NCBI GenBank assembly: GCA_963855995.1
Contig: OY979727.1
Span: 7,844,446 to 7,908,445 of the forward strand
Source of the DNA: Muricea muricata
Lineage: Eukaryota; Cnidaria; Anthozoa; Malacalcyonacea; Plexauridae
DNA length: 64,000 bases
Direction of reading: 5' to 3'
Positions 44,532-57,867 of this stretch are shown here, piece after piece. The notes below the pieces were generated by a model that saw only the letters and a program-made list of their open reading frames with translations, had not been told where the DNA came from and did no database searches. The translations under genes and the position numbers were made by a program. The number at the start of each line of letters is the position of its first letter. Position 1 is the first letter of the stretch.

Positions 44532-47066
44532 ATAAATAGATTAATTGTTGGCGAATCTACAGTGCAGAAATTATAAGACAACTGTATGCTTTTCTGTTGT
44601 CTGCACGAGTATGTTGTTGAAAGCAAAATATTGCACAGTATCTTCAATATAATTTTATAGTGATTCACTCCTGCTATTTATACTTTACCCCATCAGTGCA
44701 AAGATAAAAGAATGATTGCACATAAGGTTTAGCAAAGTATTTTTCTATTGTACAGGTGCCCCAAAAAAGTCCCTTTAGAAATCACTCTATTTTTATTAAA
44801 TGTGTGTTATTATGCCTCTGGGAATTTAAACGCATTGTCTACATGAATGGCAGAAGTATTTTCATTGTTATAATTTGACGTAATTATTGTGCTGCTCTTC
44901 GTTTTTTGTTTTTTTTTGGGGGGGGTTTTATTAGATTTGTGTAATATATTTACAAAGTAAAAATAGAATATATATATACAAATATTTAGGGGCTAGGGCC
45001 CTTTGGAAATCCTACTGGACTTTTAAAGTAAGGACCTTAGATTTCAAAGCTAGTTGTTTACATATATGAAGCAGTAAGTATTCAAAGAAGAATATTTTTA
45101 CAAAACCATAATTAAAAGTTCAAGTCGTACCCGCACGAACGGAGGAGTCTTAATTTGACTTTACCCACATCGGATGACATTACCGTACGTTTGATAACAG
45201 AGGGCTATACTTCGACATAATTCTTGATCATTGGGTCTTAGAGATGGCATATATCACAGTCTTTAACGGACTCTAACAGTCAGGAGAGCATGTTACACAT
45301 ACAAAGTTAGCGGTCGATCACAGGATCTCGTTATTTTATAGCAATTCCACATCTCTACATCAAGTTAATCCGTTGGGTTTAGGTGTTGGACAGGATACAC
45401 TTCAGCACTGACAACAGTCACCACCATAGCATTCGCTGGATTAGTCTCTCTAAAACAGTAGATTTATTATGCAGCGATGCGTGCTTTCCTTGGCTTCGCT
45501 TCGTGCTTGGCAAGCTTTAAAGGCGGAAATCTGAGCTAACTTCTTGCAATCCCGCTTGACTAATGTAACCAGTACTCTGATCATGACAATAGAGAAAGTT
45601 GTACTAAAAGGCACATATTAGCAACGAAGTAATTAAACGAATTAATGTAAATAGTTTCATATCATGATCATATTTATTATGAGTGTATAAGGTGTGTTTT
45701 AAAACCCAACTTAAGGTGTGTTAAAACTTGGACAAAAAGGTGTGTTAAATTACCTTTTTACTTCGACTTGACTTCGACACAAACTTTAGGTAGCTTTGTA
45801 TACGGTAATTTAGCGCTGTTTACAACATGAGCGGCCGTGTTGTATCAGATATACAAATAAATAGCTTGTGAAGCGGCTCGATGAGGACATTCTTTTTCTT
45901 CAAAAATTTAAAATAAATGAATGATATTTGGTGAGATAATCAACATTAAGCAAATCAACATGAATCTGTATCACATATGCAGACTCCTTCACGCCTGTGA
46001 TTTCTTTTTTGTTTTCTTCATGAATCATCATGAGTTTCACAACATTACTTACTGGTGCCTACGATGCATTGGTGCTGCATTTGTCCTCACATGAACAAAT
46101 TATCGGCTGCTTAAGAAGAAATATTTTCCAGGATACAATAAGCCAGTCAACAAAATTCCGCTGAATAGACTACGATGTTTTGTATTAGAATAGATTGTTT
46201 TGGTACTTATGATCTACAATCATGGACAAAACTTGTTGAGACACATTGAAATTTTGAACACAAGATACGCGTGCCCTTCTCAACTGATTTATTAAAATGC
46301 TCACAATTTCTATTCTAGCCCCCCCCCCCCCCCCCTCCCCCAGTTCAATGTTAACATAACTCGACAGCCACATGTCCGTGGCACTAAAATATTTGTATCC
46401 ACAAATTGCTGGGATTGTTACAATTTGCGTTAGGGCTGGGGCTTGGGCATAGAAATAATGGACACAGAATGCGTACCGCTATCGTCCATTAGGACATCTT
46501 GACTAGTTTCAGGCTCCTGCGAGAGAGAATTTTGTTTTCGAAAGTGCGATTTGTTTTCTTGTCAAGCAGGGTTTACAAAAACACAAATTGGAGACTTTGA
46601 ATGAAAACAAGGTTTAGAAAACGTTTACGGGGCTTTTACGTAAAAGATGACACTATGAAAGACTGGAAAATGCGATAATGCAGATAATAAGAGCAGAAAG
46701 TACAAGAAATTGTCACGAAGTTTTCAAGCTGGTGTAAAGACTCAAAGAAGAATAAAAACAATATCACGGGTATGTTTTAGCGTTTGAAAATGCACGTGCA
46801 CATATGTTAAGTTCAACAATGTTCTCAAAAGGGTACCTTTGTTTTTTTGTCGGAGATTCTTAGTTAACACTTGACATTCTACATCACACAAAATCATACT
46901 GATAGATTCACCTTCAAGGTATTCTATTCGATACTAACATATTTTATAGCCCGAAAAATCTCAATGAAATTGTGCAAGAAGAGCTTAAGAGGAGATTTTA
47001 CACAGAATCGCGTATTTTTTGCTCAAAACCAATCAGATCGCACGGATTGATATGAACATTTTCAAA
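44532..47066. other. Non-coding sequence with homopolymer tracts
   Basis: No gene recognised in about 2.5 kb. It includes a G run near 44920 and a run of C at 46319-46336, both likely to be unreliable in length. Confidence 0.45.
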
Positions 47067-47155
47067 ATGGCGGCGTGTTCCTTTCGAAGGTTTTTTACAT
47101 GGGCAAATGATGGAAAAAATGAGAAAGGTTTCGGACAAACGACTAACAATCCATG
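47067..47155 (+). CDS. Candidate first exon (weak)
   Basis: An ATG in aaaatggcggcg opens MAACSFRRFFTWANDG and ends at a donor-like ATG|GTAAAA. Basic, Phe-rich starts like this suit mitochondrial targeting peptides, but no second exon was found downstream. Treat as a possibility only. Confidence 0.18.
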
Positions 47156-47694
47156 GTAAAAAAGTATTGGGCTTTTCTTTTATATGAATAGATGAAAATC
47201 AAGTCTTACTAGTGTGAATGTTGCCGTCATAAAGATACGAGTTTGATTCACTTAATGGTAGTATGGAGCGTGAAAGGTAAGATATTACATGTATATCCTT
47301 ATTTCATTTGGATACCTAGCTCATAATATACTTTCTTACGATACAGAAAAATTATTGAAAGATTAAAACTAATAAATTCACTGTTTGAAGGACGTCATTG
47401 GCCAAGTGATTGACAATATTTGCATGTTAATAAACTTTCGTTGTTTGTGGAATTGTCCATCATAATATTTGTATATCAGAAAATCTGATTTCTGCTCATA
47501 TGCTAATACTGTGAAAGTATTTCATCTCTAAACACTTTGGAAATGTCCTGATTGTTAAAAAATTGAGATTTGCGCATCATATGGCCTTTAAATTACTTTT
47601 TGCTGTTTTTGTCAATTTTCTGAAATTTGCATAATCATCAAATACACAACAATAGTATGTTGTCCTAAAATAAAGTTGAACGTTCAAAATTACC
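47156..47694. other. Non-coding sequence
   Basis: Nothing recognised. Confidence 0.4.
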
Positions 47695-48690
47695 CCATAA
47701 CCCTGTCTGAACAAGCTAAATTGTCTTTCGCATTAAACTAGGGGTATGTAAGTCTATAAAAAATATGTTTTGGTCAAAATCTGAGGGCGCGGTCCAAAGC
47801 CTTTTTTCATGATTTTTAAAACTGTCCAATATCTGTTGCCATTAACAGGTACTGTTCACACCAACATTCATGATTCATGCTCCTTTCAAATTAATTCAGT
47901 CATTGTATTTTAAACAATGTAAACATATTTTCAACTATTTTTCTCAAGTACAAACTCATGAATATTTGATTTTGAGAGATTTTTAATGCAATCCTGTGTG
48001 TTTATATCATGTTAGTGTATCTAGTCAAATTGGTGTCATTTCTGTAATGCTCAACCTGAACTTCACAGGTTAAATGAGCCCTAAAACTAAACCTGAACAA
48101 GCTAAATTGTTTTTCACATTAAGCCACCGGTATTAAAGTCTACAAAAAAATGTTTTGGTCAAAATCTGAGTGCGCGGTCGAAGGCTGTTTTTTATGATTT
48201 TTAAAACCAACCAAATTATGTCTGGGTGCTACCATTAACAGGTACTGTCCACACCAACATTCATGGTTCATGTTCCTTTGAAATTAATTCAGTCATGATA
48301 CTTTAAACAATATAAACATATTTTCAACTATTTTTCTCAAGTTCATGAATGTTTGATTTTGAAAGATTTTTAGTGGAATCCTGAGTGTTTATATCATGTT
48401 AGTATATCTGGTCAAATTGGGGTTGTCCTTATACTGCTTTACCTAAATTTGACAGGTTAAAAAAATACCCCAGAACTAAACCTGAACAAGCTAATTTTTT
48501 TTTCACATTAAGCCAGGGGTATGCAAGTGTACAAAAAACATGTTTTGGTCAAAATCTGAGTGCGCGGTCCAAGGCCGTTTTTTATGATTTTTAAAACCAG
48601 CCAAATTATGTCTGAGTGCTCTGTCCACACCAACAATCATGACTCATGCTCCTTTCAAATCAATTTGGTCATTGTATTTTAAACGATAAA
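47695..48690. repeat. Tandem repeat, about 388-bp period, roughly 2.5 copies
   Basis: The block ctgaacaagctaaatt recurs at about 47706, 48094 and 48482, each followed by ttttggtcaaaatctgag, gcgcggtc and, about 150 bp on, ccacaccaacattcatg. The third copy is partial. Divergence between copies is modest. Confidence 0.85.
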
Positions 48691-50034
48691 AACACATTTT
48701 AAACACATGAAAATAAATACATGGGTGGGTGGGAACTAATTATTGGAATTCTGCCAGGGCAGGTATAATTTAAATCATGCATATAGTGTATCGAATATAA
48801 ATGTGCAAAAATATCAGAATTTCTAAGATCTTTTCTTGCAGGCTATTAAAGAAAACAAAAAATGAAAGATGAAAATGAATATTTATTAAATCACAGATTA
48901 TTATTTATGATATAATCTATTCTTGTGTGAATATAATGAAAATGTTTATAACTTTATACAGTAGACAAAATATTCCACAATGTGCAGGTTTTTGTCATGC
49001 ACCCAGCACTGACAGAATGAGGTTGATGTTTTATCACAGAGATCTATAAAAAATACTTTCATGGTAAACTAGTAGAGGAATTGATTTACTTCAGGTTATT
49101 GGGCTTCAGGTCTGGGTTAATCCCTTAGGCAATTATCAAAGAAAAAAATAAAATATTTGGCCCTTATGACCATATAGGCAATTTTGTTTTGATGTCAACT
49201 TGCTTGGCTCCTTGAGCCTGGTGTCTTTACTAATAATTCATCCTGCCTCAGTTGACTGTCAGGCCCTGCTTTTATGACCAGTCCTGGTTCAGCAACCTTC
49301 TTACCAGATTGTTGCATCCAGGATGCTGGTGTAATTCAAAACTTTACAGTAAACATATGACTGAAAATTTTATTTTAATTCCTAAAAAGGGCGTTTCAGA
49401 TTATATAGCGTATAGCATGAAGTTGTATGCTGAATGCCTGTAAATGAGTAAAAAACTGAATACCTGTAAAATCAGTAAATTGAAGTGAAGGGATTTAAAA
49501 TTACAAATACTCAAATTTTCCTTAACAATGCAAAATCCTTTAACGTTTTCCATGTACTTATGTTATTAACGAGTTGTGAACAAGCTGGTCATCATCCAGA
49601 GGACGAAAGCAGTCGCTTTCAATCAGTTTTATTATTAATAAATTTGAAATGGCAGGTAATTTTGCAGCTGAAATATGCTCACTCCTTAGTCAGATACGTG
49701 TGCATATTAACATAATAATAATTCAAATAACGCCCATTAAATACGATATTACACATACCACGTTATCCTTCTATATATTTAGCAATGTTTTGCCTCATGA
49801 CGTAACCAAAAATCCAGTAAAATTCTGTTTTTCTTTGCAAATATTTTTGGAAAACTTTCAAAACAAAAGATGGGGGCAGAGCCATCTTTTTGTTCGCCCG
49901 TTTGGAATATCCGTCACAAAGTTGGATCTTGGTCAGGGAGTCAAGATTACATTGTTTCTCCGAACGACAAACTGATTGGCTAATTGAAGCAGCGCCAAGT
50001 CTCATTTCAGAATAGTGTTGTTTACATACTTCCA
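48691..50034. other. Non-coding sequence
   Basis: Open frames at 49252-50038 show no family features. No transposon ends were seen until the unit C boundary. Confidence 0.4.
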
Positions 50035-52375
50035 TCATGCAGCCTTAAAACAATTCCTTTAGTTAAACTAATTTTTCATGGGGTTAACATTTATCACGGA
50101 TGTGAGTAGGCATACCTGTACTGATATGTTGTTGCTCTGATGCTCTCGACCAAACCAAAGTTAGTCTTCTGCTCAGTTGGACCACAGTATAGAGAATGAA
50201 CAGTAGGGCCACTCGGCCGGAAAAGTGACTATCCAATAGATAAAGTTATCCACCTTTCGTGCAACCGACCCCTGCAACCATCTAACATATTCCAATTTAC
50301 TATATATTTATAATCGAATTTCGTTGTCGAGAAATCAGGCCTTTTACGTCTTTTTTCATGCCAGCCCAACTAATCAACAGCCTTTGATAAGAAACCAAAA
50401 TTTCGTGGGCCATATGTTAGTCAATTTAGTTGCAAAAGCTCGTTGAACTCAATAGGGACCTTAGCTAGGATTGACATTATCAATTCTTTAAATGGCATTC
50501 GACGTGGCAAAATTTCGATTTAAGAAACGAAAAGAAATGAAAAATCAAGATCTTACAGGAAACTTCAGGGACCGCGGAGCGGTTTTTTATTGGTGGGACT
50601 AATCGAGCACCGAAGGTGCGAGATATCTAGAGAGGAAACTTTTGAAATCAAGAGCCCTGAGATGCCTGGCAACACTTCTAATTTCAACAATCATCATGAA
50701 GTGGCATATAGTTTTTGCCTCGATTCTTGTATTTTTAATGCAAACATATGTATTGAACAAAAATTATTGGTGGGGCTTAGCCCAGCCAGCCACCCCGCTC
50801 CGCGATCCTTGAACTTTGTCATAAACACGGGAGACTAAACAATACATTTTCTTAAGATTGGCGTATTAATTAATTCGTTGTCGTGACACATAACGGAAGG
50901 GAACTAACTTGTTAAGAAGTAACAAGGGGGATGTTAACCCATGCATAAGTGTGGGGGGGGCGGGCATTGTGTAGGCGGAAACTCAACCAATATAAATTTT
51001 GAGAGAAATACCAATTTACCTATGATTTAGGTATTAATTAATACCAATTTACCTATGATTTAGGTATTAATTCATTCTTGATCGTTATACATGACAAAAG
51101 GGAACCGACATTTTAATTAAGAGATAACTAGGGGATGTTAACTCATGCAGATAGGCGAACGGAGACGGGAGCTGGGGGATAAAATCTTTAAATTTTGCAG
51201 AGAAATAGCAGTTTTTGGGGAGTTTCGTCTGAAGTCATCGGACAGTTTGTCGCCCAAAGTAGAATTTTCGTTTTTTCAATAAAATTTAAAGAGACGAAAA
51301 ATCACTGTAAATACTTAGCTCAGAGCCTCCGAAGATAGGAAATCGCTGTTTGTGCTTTCCCTGTAGGAGCACACCTCAAAAGTACACTTTAAACATGAGC
51401 AAATTTTTGAAGTCTCAAGAAAATTTTTGTCTTAACTTAATTGATATCCGGGAAAGCAAGTTATCAACAAATCAATTTTGATTACTTTGCGCTCAATCCA
51501 ATTTCGGAATGCACACACTTGTGTGGTCAGCTGGCAATGATATTAAAAGACTCTTTGGGTTTGTCATGGCAACAGCAAAAAATTATTCTCTGGCTCTGGT
51601 ATAGTTGTAGTTTTGACTGCACAGCGCAGGCATGTAGCATGTTTTGAACAACTCGACTTGAAAAGTTTGTTCGTCTCTTTACTCAAACGGGATGAAAGAC
51701 GAACAAAGTCAAGACCAACAGGTACTGTTGACGGCTCCAAAATTTATAATAAGACACAACAAGCTATTACGTTTCGTCACTTCTAAACAGTAGCGTAGCC
51801 AGCCTGACGATAAAGTCCCGCTATGAACGGAACGAAATGGTAAGTCATATTCATTTAGGCGTACGGGCGCCTAAGTTTTTGGGGAGCAGTGATTATTTTG
51901 CCCGACTTATCAGGTATTTGCCTGACTTTTACTTCCTAATTTCATTGTTATTTTTTCACGACCAAAAACAAGAAAAACCGCTCTCAGCTATTTTCCCTTG
52001 TGATAATTAACATTGTTTTTAAAAAATTTCAGCAATACGAACGATATTTCTAACGTTTCAACAATTAACTTTCATTTTTTGACCGACTTTCATTTAAAAT
52101 TTTTCCAATTTCGAGGCCGGCCAGAACTTTTAAATCACAGAAAGATCAAGTAGATCTAGTTGTAGAATTTGAGAAATAAGAAAAACAATGTATAAAGCGA
52201 GATGCGGCAACCAAGATACTTTTAATGTATTGTGTATGTTCTTTTTACATGAAATAAATTTTTAATCATGCAGCAATGTTTGTTCAAAAATAGTGAATGA
52301 TGAATGAAAATGTTGTGTGTAATTAGGACTATCATGCAGCGTAAAAATAACTCATTTTTTTCAATCTCGTTTTAC
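50035..52375. repeat. Left part of repeat unit C
   Basis: Very close to unit A (19000-21400), including the AACTT-flanked element, the three-Cys minus-strand frame near 51560-51740 and the ggccggcc block. A local tandem duplication of taccaatttacctatgattt occurs at about 51008-51068. Confidence 0.75.
50576..50811. mobile_element. AACTT-flanked TIR element (unit C copy)
   Basis: Same element and same insertion point as 19588-19834, so it was inherited by duplication of the unit. AACTT lies on both sides. The right end carries changes (cgcgatccttg) that weaken the inverted repeat. Confidence 0.8.
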
Positions 52376-52509
52376 CTTGAGTTAACAATATTCCTGGATG
52401 TGTACATACCTATGCTGATGTGAACTCTGTCGTTGCTCTCGACCAAACGAAATTTAGTCTTCTGACCAGTTCCCTTATTGCAAATCACATCCGCTTTAAT
52501 TATAAGAGG
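52376..52509 (-). CDS. 'LVESNDR' exon-like block, unit C
   Basis: Donor AAG|GTAAAA kept. TGQKTKFRLVESNDRVHISI is in frame although a segment encoding PGIKQECLSP is missing relative to other copies. The local upstream aattataag variant, as in unit B, disrupts the 5' end. Confidence 0.35.
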
Positions 52510-52589
52510 CTTAATCCTGGGGAACTGACTTGATTAGGTGATCAGCGGATTTGCAGCGAATAAACTGCACGCACTCTTAAAAATGAGCA

Positions 52590-53540
52590 TATATTCACAA
52601 CATTAATAACATACCACAACCTTTGATTACGCTAGATAAAACTGAAGGCGAACAGAAATTTTGAAAGATATGAAGACCAACTATAGGGTAGCAAAATCTT
52701 TCAATATTTAGGGTAGCTAAATAGCACCCTAAAAATCAATATTTAGGGTAGCTAAATAGCAGAAATCTTTTTGAAAATTGAAAGGGTCTGAAGTTAAACG
52801 ACAATAAAAATCGACAATTCACTGTTTCTGATCGGAACCCACGCTAGACACACCTACCCATCCCTGCATGCTGCGCTCCTGAGAGAAAAAGGCAAACCAA
52901 AACTGACACTGAGATCAAATTTACTCTTAACCGTCTCAATAATGATGTGCGTTTAATCAGTTTACTTTTTTTCACTTATATTTATGTTCAGCACAAATGA
53001 TGTATGTAAAACTTGACAAAATTAATCATATGATAATTGGTATGTATAAAAATAGAGCACAATATTCTTCACTTGTTATAAATGACTTGCTTCTTATTAA
53101 CATGGACCCTAAATAAGACAATAAAAGTGCCATTCAGTTGGAAATATGCATGTATATTTATATTGTATATTTTAAGCTATTTCTCATATTCATTAATAAT
53201 TCATGAGCAATTTAGCCAATGACAAACGCCTATTTCATCACGAGATGCCCCTTGGATAACCCGGTCAAACACCATCGAACAGAGCACAACAATAGCTCAA
53301 TGTTGCTTACATAATTTAGATATTTGAGGAAAATCGCTAGTGATTTTCCTCAAATATCTTAACTACGTATGCAAAATAAAATCACCTAACCAAAACATCA
53401 TGCTACGTCTCGATTCAATATAGAAGCCGTATAAACAACTCGAGCTATAGTTTCACCGGGATATCCCGGTGAAACACTCGCTTTCGTTGTTCAAATATTC
53501 CCTCGTTTACACCACGCAAACGAGTGGCTTTGACTGTATT
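52590..53540. repeat. Middle block of unit C
   Basis: Colinear with unit A and D middle blocks. It has a local duplication of the gggtagctaaatagca block at about 52680-52765, an 18-bp-arm hairpin (gaggaaaatcgctagtgattttcctc) at about 53333-53355, and the empty TTAA site at about 53360. Confidence 0.6.
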
Positions 53541-54319
53541 TCACATAATACCACGCCTAATGCGAGTGCTATGCGTGATAACTTCGCAGTTTAGTGAGAT
53601 GGCGGGTTGTGCTGAAGGGTGTGCATCCCGCCTACTCTGTGCGCCACGCCGTTTGATTAATTTCTGGGAGCGCTGGAAATTCCCTGACTGGCCACTGGTA
53701 ATATTTGTTTCTATTGACCTGCAACGTGCGGTAGAAAGATCATCGAGTTCGAATTCACTTACAACTGCAAGAACGGCGTCTACTATTTCCAATGCTTGCG
53801 GGTAGGGTTCGGCTAACATTCGTGCGATGTCTTTACGAAAAAGAGCGTAATCGCAATAAAGATATCTTATGAGGTTGTGTGTCGACCGGTCAACTCCTGT
53901 AATGAAATAGTAAAGTAACCTTATTTGAAAGTAAGCTTTACACCAAACAGAGTGCATTTCTTAATCGTGCAGGAATTGGTCTACAATAACGAATGGGCAG
54001 ATGAATATTTTTATTTGATTTTCTATGCAGTCTTATGGCTACATTTTACGAGTCCAATGAACATTTGTCCCAACTCAGAATGCATGATTTGGATGCACGG
54101 TAACAACTTTGCACCGGCTTAATTTCAATTCAAACAGTTAAAAAAATTATAACCAGGACTTTATATTACCTATTTGTACGTCTTGTTCCACTCCAAGCTC
54201 TTCTTGGTTAATACTTCGAGTTTCGGTAAAATCTAACTGACTTAAAACAAGGCAAATTGCCAGAAGGGCCAGCGTTGAACGAAACATGTTTTCGGTAATT
54301 TGATTCTCAAGTAACAGTT
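53541..54319 (-). CDS. Secreted protein, copy C (two coding exons)
   Basis: Exon 1 coding 54170-54287 (UTR to 54319), exon 2 53541-53896, intron 273 nt, phase 1, with the same splice signals as copies A and B. Exon 1 encodes MFRSTLALLAICLVLSQLDF. Exon 2 has YLYCDYALFRKDIARML, then EIVDAVLAVV. The first Cys of the LCTARC pair is Ser (LSTARC), so this copy has lost a conserved residue. The promoter block is displaced by a 1-kb insertion (54856-55856) between TATA and the 5' UTR exon. Possibly a pseudogene in expression though open in frame. Confidence 0.6.
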
Positions 54320-54792
54320 CTGCAAAATTTACAATGGCAGTTTTTTATTTTCAAATTTTTGAATGGCATGATTCGCATTTTTTTCATTTGAAAGGTAAAA
54401 ATGATTGAATTAATTCACATGCACCACTGTCAATAGGAATTGTTGAATTTATATCAAGTAAACGAAATTTTTGCTCTGAGATGGACTGATCGAGGCACAG
54501 GTATCCCAACTTGCAGGTTGTTTAGTTTCGTCACACTTGTTGTATTGTTTGTATAAACAAAGCTTTTAATTCTGAAAATAATCTAGTTGTATCGGTTGAG
54601 AAATAAGACGATGTACTAAGCTAGATTCAGCAACCAAGATTATATATGATCTTTATATAAATCTTTATACATGCATTAATGTTTTCTTCATGTCCTTGTC
54701 ACCATCGAGGTGTATATCACTATACATGTACATACAGTTGGATTAGCTGTCTTCTCGTATTTAAACACAATGAATGTAAAATTAGTAGTTAC

Positions 54793-54855
54793 CTTGGTCA
54801 GAAAGTCAGGACTATTTTGTTTGTCCAAACAATTATAACTGATTGTTTAAATATG
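54793..54855 (-). promoter_or_regulatory. 5' UTR exon of copy C, separated from its promoter
   Basis: Donor TGACCAAG|GTAACT ends at 54793 as in the other copies. The TATA block that should follow closely is instead at 55915-55924. Confidence 0.45.
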
Positions 54856-55856
54856 TTTATAATATAAGTGCGATATAACGAGCAATTTGATTGGCTAACG
54901 CGCGTGCATTGTGAGGCTATAATGCACGCTTGTAGCTTTTGAAATTTCCCGCCTCTTGTTGAAAAGTAAACAAAAATTCAACATTTATGGCAGTCTCCAC
55001 TTTTAAAGGTAGGTACCAAAACAAACTCGGCTTTTAAATACACATTTTACAAAAGACTACAGACTATAGTAAGAACAGAAATTGTTTTCCACTAGGTAAA
55101 TTTAATCATTTTCACATTATTGTCGTTGCATTTGCCATAAGTTTTTTTCATGCAATGCGCGAAATTCAAGGAAAACCGTAGTCCGTACAACATTTTACGA
55201 CACTTTAATATTACACCCATATCTTCGAAATCTTAACTACTAAATATCCACTCCGCGGTACCTTCACTAGAAAGCTTTGGCGTTATCCTGTGCAAGTTCG
55301 ACGACAAACACAGAGCTGCACAATTACTCCACGGCCTTGGCCGGCGGCATGTTTACTTCTTGCTCGATCGGCAGCGTCCAGAACGTGTTTAAATCGAACA
55401 GTGATTAGTTCTTTGACAACTTTATGTTATATTTTTAAGCTCCTTTGCAATTGTTGGCAATTTTTAGATGTTTTTGAAAGGTTTTTGGGCAAGAATTCGC
55501 CTAAATACTATTGACTATATTGTTGTCACGCCGTTTGAACCGAGCGATTTTTGTTGCTAAGCAACATCTTCAATGAATGTAAAGAGAATTTTATTATTGA
55601 TCTAATAAATAAATTTTGTTGTTGGACTTGTTTCCCTGTAATTTCTTCTTATATTATAAAAGAATTAAAAAAGCTCGTCTCGTGCCTTTATGGTGTAATA
55701 ATGCACTCGCGGGGATGTTGGGAGAATACTCGAGAAGCCTGTAAAACACTCGGCTACGCCTCGTGTTTTACAAGCTTCTCTCGTATTCTCCCAACATTCC
55801 CCCATCGTGCATTATTACACCATAAAGGCACGCGACTCATTTTTTAATTCTTAATT
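54856..55856. mobile_element. 1-kb insertion in unit C
   Basis: Units A and B run straight from ...aagtatgttt into catgcgaaaccgcg or its equivalent; unit C has about 1 kb inserted here. It contains a strong palindrome at 55681-55832. No coding family was recognised and terminal repeats were not resolved. Confidence 0.6.
55681..55832. repeat. Foldback with arms of about 75 bp
   Basis: cgtgcctttatggtgtaata at the left is inverted at the right end, with ttgggagaatac and tgtaaaacac also paired across a short centre. A few mismatches. Confidence 0.8.
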
Positions 55857-55914
55857 AATGCGAAACCGCGAATATTCATAATAAAAGGATGTAGACGTTG
55901 TCTGGTTTTAAACA

Positions 55915-56690
55915 TTTATAAATACGAGCTTTTGACTGCCAGTCTGCCGTCTTCAACGTGTAGATAAAAGTGAAAGACCGATAATTAAGGTGGTTTACAA
56001 TTGACTATAACAAAGAAGATGGCGATCTGTCGATTTTACCGTGATCCTTTGCGAAAAGTTGATTCTAAATTACTTCATAACATTAATATCTTAGAGAATC
56101 AAAACTAGTAGGAATACAATTTATCCGCCAAAACGTATGTTGATAAGTCAAACTTCTCGCAGCTAGTATTAAAACTAATTTTGGCGATATAGTTTCGATA
56201 AATGTTTTGAATTATTGTTCCAATTTTTTGTGCATGCGGTGTGCCATGATTCGAATGTTCTTCTGTGTCGGTAGTTGTCTTTGTCAATCACTTTTTAATT
56301 CTTAAAATCTATGTTGTGGTTGTATTGCTAATCACGCATGGACAAATAACGAAAACATATATTTTAGGGATGGAAAAACAACGGTATACCAGCACAGAAG
56401 AACACTCGAATCATGACCTACTGTACGCACAAAAACTCAGACAATAATTCAAAACATTTCAGTACCGGAACAATACCGCTTTTTACTTAAAGAAAGAATC
56501 ACTATAACACGTCATTTAAGATATCAATATTGTGTATAGGATGAATTATCGTTTCACTTTTGTCACTTCGTACCTGCATATAATTGTAAGCCACTGTAAT
56601 TATTGCACTTTTATTTTTATCTACCCCATGAAGAATGCAGACTGGCAGCCGAAAGGTCGTATTTGAAAACCTTTGAAAGTCGCGTACTAT
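55915..56690. repeat. Promoter inverted repeat, unit C/D boundary
   Basis: Shortened version of 30226-31400. It has the TATA block (55915-55924) and both arms, a deletion near 56187, and lacks the TA-flanked MITE. Confidence 0.65.
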
Positions 56691-56739
56691 TATAAACTGA
56701 TTGGTTGATTAAATTAACGCTAGTCTCAGTTTGATTCAA

Positions 56740-56893
56740 TAGTGAATGAAAATGCTGTGTAAATGTGACAGCGTTAAAATAACTTCTTTTTGTCAATCTG
56801 TTTTACCTTAAGTTGCCAATATTCGTGGATGTGTACATACCTATATTGACGTGAACTCTGTCGTTGCTCTCGGCCAAATCAAAGTTAGGACGC
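56740..56893 (-). pseudogene. 'LVESNDR' exon-like block, unit D, split by a MITE
   Basis: The frame NFDLAESNDRVHVNIGMYTS is present up to the MITE at 56894. The rest of the block continues at 57100-57140. The donor is kept. Confidence 0.4.
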
Positions 56894-57099
56894 AGACCCC
56901 GTTCACACGGGACCGGATCCGTATGGTCACCATATCAAGTTGACAAGTTTCAAGACGAGCATGACTCTTAAATTTGTGATAATATTACAGAACTTCATTA
57001 AAACGTACCATAGAAAAAGTGGTGACAGTAGATGTGACCGTAAAGTGACCGAACTAAATGTTGAGATCAAACGGATCCGGTCTCGTGTGAACGGGGTCT
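56894..57099. mobile_element. TIR MITE, 'accccgttcacacg' family
   Basis: 28-bp inverted ends differing at one base, agaccccgttcacacgggac against agaccccgttcacacgagac. The uninterrupted sequence agttaggacttagccactg is at 31590. Same family as 3081-3279. Confidence 0.8.
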
Positions 57100-57867
57100 T
57101 AGCCACTGTTGTTTAATACCTGACTTATCCGCTTTATGAGAGGCTTAATCCGGGGGAACTAACTTAGTTAAGTGATTGGCAGACTTGCTGGGGATGCTTA
57201 GCCATTCATGCACGGCTATCTTTAAAACAGGGAATGGGGAATCCGGGAATCGGGGAATCCGGGAATCAGGGAATAATCAATTTTTGGACATTTTGCGGTA
57301 TAAAGCAAGCGATAAAAACATTTTTCGGAAAGTCGTGTAACGAGCCGAGCAAGTACAACACACAACGTGTCCAGATCCAACTTAACTTTAATTTATTTCC
57401 TTTAACATCCCATATTTATAATCCCGTAGGCTATAATTACATTGTCGCGGATGCAGCTTGCAAAATAAAGCATACACCGCTTCTTACCGTTGACACCTTT
57501 ATTTACACGTTCATGCATTAACATCGGTTACAGTCGCAATTACATGTCAAACGTCAATTAGTTTGTCACTGAACTGGCTTCCGTTAGACGTTGTTTACTT
57601 GTTGTTTTTACAAAAAAATTGACCTTTGTCCAGCCATTTGTTCAAAACTATTGATCGTAAGAGGTACGCTTTTATACTCTTGCTAGTAATAACACAAACA
57701 TTGTAACATTCTTGTGGATATAAACAACGAAAAACAATTATTTAACATTATTGTTCAGAGTGGGAGTGAAAAGCTTTCTAAGCACCGTAAAAGTCTAAAT
57801 TAAAGTTCGAATTAAAACACTCGCTTGCGTCAACGCATAGCGGCGCAAACATTTTCCGCAAAGGATA

